64,000 bases of DNA. Origin: an uncultured Clostridia bacterium (GTDB taxonomy: Bacteria; Bacillota; Clostridia; Oscillospirales; Ruminococcaceae). A program made the position numbers and the translations under genes. Position 1 is the stretch's first letter. The number at the start of each line of letters is the position of its first letter. Shown in pieces: positions 23,793-32,083 of the stretch. The notes under the pieces are model-generated. The model made no database searches and was not told the DNA's origin. It worked only from the letters and a program-made list of their open reading frames with translations. The stretch is from positions 1 through 64,000 of the forward strand of contig CAMVNQ010000001.1 in the NCBI GenBank assembly GCA_947168885.1, read 5' to 3'.

Positions 23793-25116
23793 GTGCGGTC
23801 ACGTTTACCCGAAATGGATAGGCAGATGCACCGAATGCGGCGAGTGGAACACCATAACCGAGCAGGTCGAGCTTCCGCGCGCAGCGGTCAAGAGCGGCAG
23901 AACGCTCAAACCGAAGGCTATCGGTGATGTCTCGGCAACCGACGACCCGCGTCTTAAGACCGGTTCGTCCGAGCTTGACAGGGTACTCGGCGGCGGTATA
24001 GTCGCAGGTTCGCTCGTTCTGCTGAGCGGCGACCCCGGCATCGGAAAATCGACACTCCTGCTCCAGATATGCAATAATTTCGATAAAACCAGCAAAGTGC
24101 TCTATGTTTCCGGCGAGGAAAGCGAGCGACAGATAAAGCTACGCGCGGACAGACTCGGTGTAAGCGGCGACAACCTATATCTGCTGTCCGATAACGACTG
24201 CGAGGCAATAAATGCCGCGATAATCGAGGAAAAGCCCGATGTGGTGATGATAGACTCGATACAGACCATGCAGATAACAGAGATCTCCTCCGCACAGGGC
24301 AGTATCACGCAGGTGCGCGAATGTACGACTGTATTTATGCAGACTGCGAAGCGCTATAACATCCCGATGATAATAGTCGGCCATGTCAATAAGGACGGCG
24401 GTATTGCAGGACCGAAAGTTCTTGAACATATCGTCGATACTGTCCTCACGTTCGAGGGCGATAAACAGCTTTCGTACCGCATACTCCGTGCCGTCAAGAA
24501 CCGTTTCGGCTCGACAAACGAGATAGGCGTTTTCAGAATGGCGGAGAAGGGGCTAGAAGAAGTCCCTAACCCGTCCGAGATGTTACTGTCCGGCCGTCCG
24601 TCGGGGATAAGCGGCATAAGTGTGCTCTGTACGCTCGAAGGCTCGCGGCCGCTGCTTTCCGAGGTCCAGTCTCTCGTCACAAAGACAGGATTCGGAAATC
24701 CCCGCCGCTCGGCCGACGGATTTGACTACAACAGACTTTGTCTTATACTCGCTGTGCTTGAAAAGCGCACGGGCTATCTTTTCGGTCAGTTCGACGTTTA
24801 TGTGAACATAACCGGCGGAATGCGGCTTACAGAGCCTGCTGCCGACGCGGCGGTCGCGCTCTCGCTCTTTTCGGGACTGTGTGACCGTGTGCTTCCCGAA
24901 GACCTTGCGGTATTCGGCGAAATAGGTCTTGGCGGCGAGCTCCGTGCGGTATCCCGCGCCTCAGAACGTGTACGCGAGTGCGCTCGGCTCGGCTTCAAGA
25001 CCTGTATCGTCCCGAAAGCCTCGCTCTCGTCGCTTGATAAGCGCGACTGCTCGGGCATACGGGTAATCGGAGCCTCGAACCTGTCGCAGCTCTTCAAAGC
25101 CGCAGAGTCTCTGTGA
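23758..25116 (+). CDS. radA: DNA repair protein RadA
   Basis: This 452-residue RecA-like ATPase promotes branch migration in recombinational repair and transformation. An N-terminal zinc finger ([21 protein letters not shown]) leads to Walker A [9 protein letters not shown] (about residues 91-99). The RadA-specific [13 protein letters not shown] motif follows, then a C-terminal Lon-protease-like domain. It begins with TTG at 23758, preceded by AAGGAG, inside the amidase gene. This matches the family N-terminus ([13 protein letters not shown]). Confidence 0.96.
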   Translation: [452 protein letters not shown]

Positions 25117-25301
25117 GGCGCGCTTTCGCGCGTGTCCTTCCGGACGGGACCAGCCTACGCCGTTTGGCACACTAATGCGCGCATCGTGCGCGCTTTGGAT
25201 GCCATTGTCAACGCATCCTGCGTTGAGGCTGGATCGCGCCAGCGTGACGCTGGACCCAATAGCTGTCGCGCTGAACCTGACAGTTTCAGCACATAATACA
25301 G
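25117..25301. repeat. G/C-rich hairpin tract
   Basis: No gene is seen. Several short inverted repeats rich in GCGC (for example around 25117-25132, 25163-25190 and 25225-25250) precede the terminator between the convergent radA and comFB genes. Confidence 0.5.
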
Positions 25302-25338
25302 AAACAGCAGACCCGAATGTGACGAGCCTGCTGTTTTT
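25302..25338. terminator. Bidirectional terminator (repeat family 1)
   Basis: AAACAGCAG (25302-25310) pairs with CTGCTGTTT (25328-25336), with T-runs on both strands. It serves radA and the minus-strand comFB. It has the same stem sequence as 61-98. Confidence 0.85.
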
Positions 25339-25347
25339 ATTTTTCTT

Positions 25348-25746
25348 TCAGTGTCTTGGATTAGATTTCACGAACATGACTGCTTTCGTGATTATGCGTA
25401 TAGCTTCGCTTCGTTCGTCGGCAGCCGCCTTATCAACTGTCTTTGCGTCCGCTTTGCGCTTTACGCGCACTATTGTTGTCGGGAGCTGTTTCAGCGATTC
25501 TTCCGTTACTGCCGCGACGCACTTGTCGCAGGTGCAGCAGTTGAACCGCTCCATAATGCCGCCGAGTTGCTCGTTGAGCAGCAGGAACGCAATATTTACG
25601 AACTGTGTTCCGTTTTCGGATTTCAGAAAAACCGCAGGCACCGCTTCTTTTTCCGGCGGTTTTATTGCCGGATTCATAGCGGCGGGAGCGGCTTCCGTGC
25701 CCCCGAAAAGGTTTAGTATTTTTTCTGTTTTGGCGGTGTGTGCCAT
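25348..25746 (-). CDS. ComFB family protein
   Basis: This 132-residue protein matches the late-competence ComFB family: NIAFLLLNEQL helix, the CTCDKC cysteine pair, LKQLPTTIV, and the closing AVMFVKSNPRH. The N-terminal 45 residues are Ala/Pro-rich and variable. Recent work describes ComFB proteins as cyclic-dinucleotide receptors in other bacteria. That would fit the diguanylate cyclase and PilZ genes upstream on the same strand, but binding here is inferred only. AAGGAG precedes the ATG, and the gap to parA is 9 bases. Confidence 0.85.
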   Translation of the reverse strand: MAHTAKTEKILNLFGGTEAAPAAMNPAIKPPEKEAVPAVFLKSENGTQFVNIAFLLLNEQLGGIMERFNCCTCDKCVAAVTEESLKQLPTTIVRVKRKADAKTVDKAAADERSEAIRIITKAVMFVKSNPRH

Positions 25747-25755
25747 TGCTTCTCC

Positions 25756-26580
25756 TTAGTACTGTACCGGTCTGTTTTTTGGCGGACGGCCGCGTCCGAG
25801 CTTCTGAACCGTGCGCTTTGGCTTCTCTATCCCGAGTATCTCATAAGTCAGATCCATATATTCGTGCGCCGATTTCGACCGGGGCGCATACTCGATTATC
25901 GTCTTTGCGTGGGCGGGAGCCTCCGCTATAATAACGCTTCCGCTTATCTTCTGTTCAAAAACGTCTGTATCGAGCTGCTCGGCGATGATGTTCGCGAGCT
26001 CTTCGACTTCTTTCGTGAGCACAAGGCGCGGAGAATACTTGTTGAGCAATATGCCGCGTATTTCGAGCGACTGGTTGTAGTACTTCTTTACCGCGAATAT
26101 GGTCTCTTTCAGCTGTGCTATGCCCTGAAGCGAAAGTATTTCCGGCACCATGGGTATCACAAGCTGATCCGATGCCGCATACGCGTTTATCGTAAGGATC
26201 GAAAGTGCCGGCGGTGTATCGACGAGCACATAATCGTACTCATCTGAAATGGTCGATAAATGCTCGCGGAGTATGTATTCTCTGCCCACCGAAGTAAGCT
26301 CAAGCTCAACGCCGGAAAGCAGGATATTCGCCGGTATAACGTCACAGCAGCTGCAGTGCTGGACAGTGTCGTAAATGTCCGCTCTGCTCTTGAAAACATC
26401 GTATATCGTGTATGACGAATCGGTCTCGGCTCCGAGGCTGAAGCTTAAGTTTCCCTGCGGGTCGAGGTCGAGCGCAAGCACCTTTTTCCCGAGCTTCGAC
26501 AGACAGCCGCAGAGCCCCGCGCAGGTAGTTGTCTTACCGACGCCGCCCTTCTGGTTTGTAAAAGAAATGACTTTTGCCAT
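25756..26580 (-). CDS. ParA/Soj-type ATPase with AT-hook-like tail
   Basis: This 274-residue deviant-Walker ATPase has NQKGGVGKTTT (about residues 9-19) with the signature Lys, a LDLDPQGNLS Walker A' region and VLVDTPPALS. ParA proteins bind nonspecific DNA as ATP dimers and position chromosomes, plasmids or protein assemblies. No parB is near, so the cargo is unknown. The C-terminus adds GRGRPPKNRP, resembling an AT-hook minor-groove DNA-binding motif, unusual for Soj. The ribosome site is weak (GGTGA). It sits between a diguanylate cyclase gene and comFB. Confidence 0.9.
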   Translation of the reverse strand: MAKVISFTNQKGGVGKTTTCAGLCGCLSKLGKKVLALDLDPQGNLSFSLGAETDSSYTIYDVFKSRADIYDTVQHCSCCDVIPANILLSGVELELTSVGREYILREHLSTISDEYDYVLVDTPPALSILTINAYAASDQLVIPMVPEILSLQGIAQLKETIFAVKKYYNQSLEIRGILLNKYSPRLVLTKEVEELANIIAEQLDTDVFEQKISGSVIIAEAPAHAKTIIEYAPRSKSAHEYMDLTYEILGIEKPKRTVQKLGRGRPPKNRPVQY

Positions 26581-26670
26581 ATTATCACCGTTTTAAAACA
26601 CAAGCGGCTGCGCAGCACCAGCCGTTACGCCGGGTGCAGTACACGAGCCGCAAATGTGTTGAAATTGTTA

Positions 26671-28641
26671 TTAAAGCGAGTAGGAGTGGTTGCCCTCAAG
26701 CTGGTTGTCCTCGGGAACGAAGATGTGGTAGTTCGCTTTACCGTTCTTCTTAACGAAGTACATAGCCGCGTCTGCGCAGCCGACAAGTTCCTTGCCGTCG
26801 GTGCTGTGGTCGGGGTAGATAGCGATACCGATAGATGCCTTGATGTTGAGGGTGGTATCAACGGACTGTGAATAATATCCTGCATAGAGGTCGTCTATGA
26901 TGTCCATGGAGAGAACTTCGACATTCTCCACGAGCTTGGGGTCGGAGATGCAGAGAACGAACTCATCACCGCCGAAACGTCCCGCGAAGCCGGTCTCGCC
27001 GGTCTTGCTCTTGATAACGTCTGCAACGAATCTGATGACCTCATCACCGACAGCGTGACTGTAACGGTCGTTGATGAACTTGAAGTCATCGACGTCTATG
27101 AACAGAGCCGCGACCTTCTTGCCGACGCTTCTTTCAAGCTCGGACGCGAACTCTCTTTCGAATGTGTTTCTGTTGTAGAGCTGTGACAGGAAGTCGAAGC
27201 TTGCACGCTCAGCGAGTTTAAGTGTAGCGTTCTTCTCGCTTGTTATATCGGTAAGGACGCCGATAACGCGGAGAACTTCACCGAGACGGTCGGTAACGCA
27301 GCGGGCTCTCATAGATACCCACATTTCCTGACCGTTTGCGTTCTTGATCTTGTACTCGCCGCCGACATCACCCTTATCCTTGAAGAGTGTGTTCATATCG
27401 CGCTTGTACTTTTCGGAATCATCCTCGTCCATAAGCGAGTCGAGGAATTTGCCGTTGTTGAGCGTTGCGCCGCTGAGGTTGAGACCGATCTTTTCTTTGA
27501 AGTTGTCGGAAACGAACATGCTTTCCTTCGAGAAATCCCATTCAAAGAGCATATTGTCGGAAATATCGGAGATCGTCTTGTGGAGTTCCTCGCTCATGAG
27601 CGATTCGTCCATCATCTCGTTGAATACTTCGGACATTCCGGCGAACTCTTTGCCCATACCCTGGGTGTTGATACGCTCTGAACGGTTTCCGGAGTTTATC
27701 TCTTTCATTGTGGCAAGCATATGGAGCATCGGGTCCATAACTTTTCTTGTCGTGAAGATCATTACAAGCACGCATACAAGCATAAGCGCGAGGATAGCCA
27801 CGCCGCATATTATGAATATCATCATTACCGAGCCCGTTGCGTCTGAAGCGGGATAAAGCGAGATCCATACCCAGTTGGTGCCCTTTATGTTGCCGTATGA
27901 GCCGATGTATCTGCCTTCGGTGTACTTTTCGCCGCCTTCTTCGACCGTGGTCGAGAGCATGGTCGATATATCGGGGTTGAGAGAACCGCTGAGTTCGGAG
28001 TTGGAGGATATCGGAAGACCGTTGTAGTTAAGTACGTTGTCCGAGTCGGATACTACAAGGCTGCCGCTTCCGAGGAAGCCTGTCTTGAGGAGCGGTTCGG
28101 ATATCTTGAGAGTATCAATAACGAAAGATACATAGCCTTTTCCGTTGCCGGAAAGAGGTGCCGTTACAGCAAAGACGTTGGCACCGTAAGCAGATTCGTT
28201 GGTGAAGAACTTTGATGTGAAAGCAGAGGTCTTCGAACTTGAATTGTCATCGAGAGCGAAGAAATGTGTGCCTACCTGAATGCCTTTTGAGCTGTAGATA
28301 ACGCCGCCCTCCGAGTCGCAGACAACGAGGTCGAGTATCGAGCCGCTCTTCTTAAGAGCGTTTGCCGTAACATCGAGATCGTCCTTGACCTTGTTGAGGT
28401 CGGTCACAGCGTGCTTAATGCTGTCCATTTCAGCGAAAGCGTTAACGTCGCAGACATAGCTGTTCACTATGTTCGAAACGATAGCGCTCTGTGCCGCGCC
28501 TGCTTTTGAGGCTTCATCACCGATCATCGCCTTTGAGAAGCCGAAGATCTGAAGCGTCGCGACAATTGCGACAACGATGAGCGGGAGCACCGTAGCACCG
28601 ATAAGTATTACCCTGAGGCTTGTTTTTACCTTGATATTCAT
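26671..28641 (-). CDS. Membrane diguanylate cyclase (dCache-HAMP-PAS-GGDEF)
   Basis: This is a 656-residue signalling protein. A membrane span at about 11-33, an extracytoplasmic sensor (about 40-265, Cache-like) and a second span at about 272-292 lead to a HAMP-like linker, a PAS domain (about 355-470) and a GGDEF domain (about 485-640). The active-site motif GGDEF is intact, so it should make c-di-GMP from GTP. The RxxD inhibitory site usually five residues before GGDEF is absent, suggesting no product inhibition. It follows the PilZ gene by about 60 bases on the same strand. Confidence 0.93.
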   Translation of the reverse strand: MNIKVKTSLRVILIGATVLPLIVVAIVATLQIFGFSKAMIGDEASKAGAAQSAIVSNIVNSYVCDVNAFAEMDSIKHAVTDLNKVKDDLDVTANALKKSGSILDLVVCDSEGGVIYSSKGIQVGTHFFALDDNSSSKTSAFTSKFFTNESAYGANVFAVTAPLSGNGKGYVSFVIDTLKISEPLLKTGFLGSGSLVVSDSDNVLNYNGLPISSNSELSGSLNPDISTMLSTTVEEGGEKYTEGRYIGSYGNIKGTNWVWISLYPASDATGSVMMIFIICGVAILALMLVCVLVMIFTTRKVMDPMLHMLATMKEINSGNRSERINTQGMGKEFAGMSEVFNEMMDESLMSEELHKTISDISDNMLFEWDFSKESMFVSDNFKEKIGLNLSGATLNNGKFLDSLMDEDDSEKYKRDMNTLFKDKGDVGGEYKIKNANGQEMWVSMRARCVTDRLGEVLRVIGVLTDITSEKNATLKLAERASFDFLSQLYNRNTFEREFASELERSVGKKVAALFIDVDDFKFINDRYSHAVGDEVIRFVADVIKSKTGETGFAGRFGGDEFVLCISDPKLVENVEVLSMDIIDDLYAGYYSQSVDTTLNIKASIGIAIYPDHSTDGKELVGCADAAMYFVKKNGKANYHIFVPEDNQLEGNHSYSL

Positions 28642-28703
28642 AACTGTACCATTCCTGTCATTACTGATTATTTAACGGTCTTTCGACCGCAGAAAGCTTT
28701 GTG

Positions 28704-29420
28704 CTATGCATCGAAACCCTTGACACGTTTCCGTGCTTCCTCTTTCTTGAGGGCTTTTTCGATCTTTTCCTGTCTTTGCTGGAGCTGGAGATTATAAACG
28801 AGCTTCGCAAGGACACCTTCCATTCTCTTATCGACGTTGACGAACTCACAGCCGTAGCCTTCGAGCTTTCCGTCGTGGAAGAGCTGGAGCCGGAGCACCT
28901 TTACGACTGCGCCGACGACTTCATTCTCGACCTTGAAGTTAAGGAGAAGTACATCATCCTTCCTGAACGGCGGGTCGGTGCCTTCAATGAAAACGCCGCC
29001 TATGCTTACGTTCTTGATAGTAGTCAGCATGGGAGAGTCGAACTCATAGACGGTATCGTCACGTTCATAGCCGCTGATGACGCATTTGAGGGAAGAGCGC
29101 ACCTTGAAATACCTCCGCCGTTCTTCCATGACCGTTCCGTACTCGTCGCGGATCTGGATATTAAGCTGGTTTTCAAGGGAGAGCTTTACGCGCCCCATGT
29201 ACTTCACGCGGTCGCCGTTCTTCATATATGCTATTACATATACTCCGCTGTCCGCGTCAAATTCGGGGAGATCGTTCTTCTTTATCATTATGATGTTGTC
29301 AACGGGCATATTATGCACGAAGACTCTCGGAAAAGAGAAATGTTCGCTGTCCGTTTCGAGCAGCAGTCTTCCGTCGAGCGTGGTGACGCGCACATTTACA
29401 ATACCGCTTCTGTCAACCAT
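28704..29420 (-). CDS. PilZ domain c-di-GMP effector (YcgR/MotI-like)
   Basis: This 238-residue protein has an N-terminal YcgR-like domain (about 1-100) and a PilZ domain (about 105-215). The c-di-GMP motifs are RRRYFKVR (RxxxR) and NVSIGG (D/NxSxxG), so binding is expected. YcgR-type proteins brake the flagellar motor when c-di-GMP rises. A charged coiled-coil tail ends the protein. AAAGGAG before the ATG at 29420 decides the start. It is first in the PilZ-DGC-ParA-ComFB series, beside the divergent flagellar operon. Confidence 0.92.
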   Translation of the reverse strand: MVDRSGIVNVRVTTLDGRLLLETDSEHFSFPRVFVHNMPVDNIIMIKKNDLPEFDADSGVYVIAYMKNGDRVKYMGRVKLSLENQLNIQIRDEYGTVMEERRRYFKVRSSLKCVISGYERDDTVYEFDSPMLTTIKNVSIGGVFIEGTDPPFRKDDVLLLNFKVENEVVGAVVKVLRLQLFHDGKLEGYGCEFVNVDKRMEGVLAKLVYNLQLQQRQEKIEKALKKEEARKRVKGFDA

Positions 29421-29778
29421 ACGACCACTCCTTTCCACGCACATGACAGCAGAACGCCCGGACGGCATCCGGACACAATCGCTTATTATTAATTATACAT
29501 TAAAATGCACAAAAAAGTCAATAGCGACACGCAACTTTTTTCTTTAAAAACATAAAACCGTCATATCGTACATGATTTTTGTCATTATGCACAAACGAAG
29601 CCTGCCAATTGCGTTGATTTAAAGGCGATAATTTGTTCAATCCGACAAAAGAAAACAAAATTTTGAGAAAACGCTGTACAAATGAAAAAAAATATCGTAT
29701 AATATGTATTATATATAGGTATATCCAGAAGCTGCCGAATAAAAGCTTTTCGTCAATATTCCGGAACGGAGGTCGGGT
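29421..29778. promoter_or_regulatory. Divergent promoter region, c-di-GMP genes versus flagellar operon
   Basis: For PilZ, on the minus strand TTGACT (29516-29521) and TATAAT (29492-29497) are 18 bases apart. For the plus strand TGTACA (29675-29680) and TATAAT (29698-29703) are 17 bases apart. The remainder is A/T-rich with no gene. Confidence 0.65.
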
Positions 29779-30522
29779 ATGCGTTCATATTATCATTGCT
29801 CGACCGCGAAGTTCCGAAGGCGCAGGTCGGTCGTTATCACGCTTGTCGGCTGTGTTTCGGCTGAGGCGGCGGTCATAGCGTTCATTGTTCTGTTTCTGAG
29901 TACGCTCGGACCGGACGGTGCGGCTGTCGGAGAGCTGACACGGACTATGCTGCTCACGGTGGGTCTTTTTGTGGTAATCGGGCTTGCCGTGTGCTTTCTT
30001 GCGGCATCTTCCGCCGACAAGAAGTCCGAGCGCCACAGCAGATACACGTTCCTCGATATTCAGCTGAAGGCGGCGGTAATAAGCGTTTACTCGGGCGAGA
30101 TGAAGATACTTGGTCAGAACGCGGTATTCCGGGAGCTTTACCTCATACCGTTCAAGGACTTTGAAGGGGCTGTGCCTTACGGGAACGGCAGGAAGTTCGC
30201 TGTCCGCGGCAAGGTGCAGTGGTACGGTATGGAAAGCGAGTTTCTCGGCTATCACGTCCGCGGAGGTGACATCGAGTTCGACCGTATGTGGCTCAACGTC
30301 GGCGGATTTACAGAGAAGCACACTGTTGTGATACCCGCTTATTTCGGGGACCCTGCGAAGCTTTGCGCGGCACTTGACGAGGCAAAGAAGCGTTTCGACG
30401 AAATACCCGATCCGCGAAAGCGCAGGGAAAATGCCGCAAAAGTCCTCCCTAAGCGCTCTGTGAGTCGTCCGATAAAGCGGTCTCTGCCTGACAATCCCGA
30501 TTTCAGCAGGACATGGAAATAA
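29779..30522 (+). CDS. Uncharacterised membrane protein upstream of flgB
   Basis: This 247-residue protein of unknown family has two predicted membrane spans (about residues 19-42 and 56-78). A basic N-terminus (FRRRRS) suggests the N-terminus is inside, so the 165-residue C-terminal domain would also be cytoplasmic. That domain mixes beta-strand-like segments and ends in a Lys/Arg-rich tail with PRKRRENAAKVLPKRS. CGGAGG precedes the ATG. It lies 143 bases before flgB, which has its own promoter, so it may or may not belong to the flagellar regulon. No function is assigned. Confidence 0.75.
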   Translation: MRSYYHCSTAKFRRRRSVVITLVGCVSAEAAVIAFIVLFLSTLGPDGAAVGELTRTMLLTVGLFVVIGLAVCFLAASSADKKSERHSRYTFLDIQLKAAVISVYSGEMKILGQNAVFRELYLIPFKDFEGAVPYGNGRKFAVRGKVQWYGMESEFLGYHVRGGDIEFDRMWLNVGGFTEKHTVVIPAYFGDPAKLCAALDEAKKRFDEIPDPRKRRENAAKVLPKRSVSRPIKRSLPDNPDFSRTWK

Positions 30523-30560
30523 TTTCTGCAAAAAAAATTAAAAAAAGTAACAAAAAAATG

Positions 30561-30589
30561 TTGAAAAATATTACGATATGTAGTATAAT
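30561..30589 (+). promoter_or_regulatory. Promoter of the flgB operon
   Basis: TTGAAA (30561-30566) and TATAAT (30584-30589) are separated by 17 bases, about 75 bases before flgB. This is a sigma-A-type promoter. Confidence 0.8.
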
Positions 30590-30665
30590 GAAAATATATG
30601 TAATACAACAGGCTGTGGCAAAGTGCGCTTTGTTCACTTTTTCTGCTGTATGAACGGAGGTCTTT

Positions 30666-31139
30666 ATGGCACTGTTTGACACCACATCGTTCCGTGTCGC
30701 GGCACAGGGACTTGAGCTGCTTACAAAGCAGCAGGCGATAATCGCGCAGAATATCGCCAATCAGGACACGCCCGATTACAAATGCAAGTACCTGTACTTC
30801 TCCGCTGTCCTGCGGGACAAGCTCGAAGAGTCCGCGAAAGCTGTGAAGAGCAACAAGGGTAAGAATACCCAGCCGTTCAGCACCGGATTTGTGGGTTTCG
30901 AGCGTGAGGCGGATGAAAAGCCGTATGAGATCGCGCCCCCGACAATAGACGGCAAGCGCCTTGAGCTTGCGTCTGTCATTCATGTAGATGAGACCACCGC
31001 GGATCAGCCCGACGGAAACAACGTTGATGCCGACACACAGGAAGCTCTTTTTGCGAAGAACGCGCTCCAGTACGAGGCTCTCATAAATCAGATAAACTCC
31101 GAATTCACGATGATGCGTACGGCTATGAGAAAGTCGTAA
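30666..31139 (+). CDS. flgB: Flagellar basal-body rod protein FlgB
   Basis: This 157-residue proximal rod component has the rod-protein signature near its N-terminus: IIAQNIANQDTPDYKCK at about residues 22-38, with an amphipathic N-terminal helix and a C-terminal helix that pack in the rod. It is exported by the flagellar type III system and has no cleaved signal. CGGAGG lies 5 bases before the ATG. It heads the flgB-flgC-fliE-fliF operon, the standard Firmicutes order. Confidence 0.95.
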   Translation: MALFDTTSFRVAAQGLELLTKQQAIIAQNIANQDTPDYKCKYLYFSAVLRDKLEESAKAVKSNKGKNTQPFSTGFVGFEREADEKPYEIAPPTIDGKRLELASVIHVDETTADQPDGNNVDADTQEALFAKNALQYEALINQINSEFTMMRTAMRKS

Positions 31140-31156
31140 CGGGAAAGGAGCGTTAA

Positions 31157-31660
31157 ATGGCATTTTTAAGCAATCTTGATATATCCGTATCCGGTATGAT
31201 CGCAGAACGTGCGCGCATGGACATAATCGCGCAGAACGTTGCGAACGCCGATACGACAAGGACTGCGCAGGGCGGTCCCTATGTAAGACAGAACGTGGTC
31301 TTCACCGAAAACAGAACATACCGCCGCTCGCCCGACCTGAGCCTCAGCGCGGTACAGTTCAGGACGGTTCTCGGCAAGCACCTTGAGGAGCTTCGCGGTC
31401 TCGCCGGACGCGGAAGAACGCAGACAATGGAGGGCGTTGTTATGACGCAGGTAGTCGAGGATCAGACCCCGCCGACCCCCGTTTATGACCCGACCCACCC
31501 CGACGCGGACGAGGACGGCTACTATTACCGCCCGAATGTAGATGTTGCGGAAGAAGAGATAGATATGCTCGCTGCGACACAGTCGTATTCCGCGAACTTT
31601 ACGATATTCAACAGCCTCAAGTCCATAGCGAACAAGGCGCTTACGATAGGAAAGCAGTAA
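31157..31660 (+). CDS. flgC: Flagellar basal-body rod protein FlgC
   Basis: This 167-residue proximal rod protein has the conserved MDIIAQNVANADTTRT motif (about residues 22-37) and the C-terminal heptad helix (NVDVAEEEIDMLAATQSYSA). Like FlgB it is a type III export substrate assembled around the MS-ring. AAAGGAG precedes the ATG, and the gap to flgB is 17 bases. Length is slightly above the family average because of an insertion around residues 80-105. Confidence 0.95.
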   Translation: MAFLSNLDISVSGMIAERARMDIIAQNVANADTTRTAQGGPYVRQNVVFTENRTYRRSPDLSLSAVQFRTVLGKHLEELRGLAGRGRTQTMEGVVMTQVVEDQTPPTPVYDPTHPDADEDGYYYRPNVDVAEEEIDMLAATQSYSANFTIFNSLKSIANKALTIGKQ

Positions 31661-31692
31661 TGCTCCGATAGCAGGGAAAGGACAGTAAAGCA

Positions 31693-32028
31693 ATGCAGAT
31701 AATACCTATGTCGCCGACAATACATACAATAGCGGCTGCCGACAAGCTTTTCGGAAAGACTCATGCCGCTGAAGCTGCGGACGGCGCTTCCGAGGGAAGC
31801 TTAAAGACCGGCACATTCCTCGACGCGCTCACAGGGCTCTGGGATCAGGCTTACGAAGCACAGGCGCAGAAGAGCGAGGATATGATGAAGATAATGCTCG
31901 GCGACACCGACAACCTCGAAGAGATACAGATGAACATAGCAAAAGCAGAGATCTCGACCGAGCTGCTTGTGAATATAAAGAACGCAGTCGTTGACGCTTA
32001 CAACGAGATAATGAGAATGAGCATATAA
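31693..32028 (+). CDS. fliE: Flagellar hook-basal body protein FliE
   Basis: This 111-residue MS-ring/rod junction protein links FliF to the rod and is the first export substrate. The family pattern is in the C-terminal half: a FLDALTGLW helix, then MLGDTDNLEEIQMNIAKAEIS and a final helix with VDAYNEIMRM. AAAGGACA precedes the ATG. It lies between flgC and fliF in the usual order. Confidence 0.93.
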   Translation: MQIIPMSPTIHTIAAADKLFGKTHAAEAADGASEGSLKTGTFLDALTGLWDQAYEAQAQKSEDMMKIMLGDTDNLEEIQMNIAKAEISTELLVNIKNAVVDAYNEIMRMSI

Positions 32029-32050
32029 TGTGTACAAACCGTCCGGAATG

Positions 32051-32083
32051 AAGGAGTGACGTCCCAAACGGGACAAAGTAAGT
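32051..32083 (+). promoter_or_regulatory. fliF ribosome binding site separated by a hairpin
   Basis: The only good Shine-Dalgarno, AAGGAG (32051-32056), is 27 bases from the ATG. Between them GTCCC (32061-32065) and GGGAC (32070-32074) form a hairpin, which if folded shortens the effective spacing to about 13 bases. Confidence 0.45.

Noticed and set aside
25756-26580. Chromosome partition parA of a parAB locus or plasmid
   Set aside because: There is no parB, parS-like cluster or replication gene nearby; an orphan ParA is the safer call.
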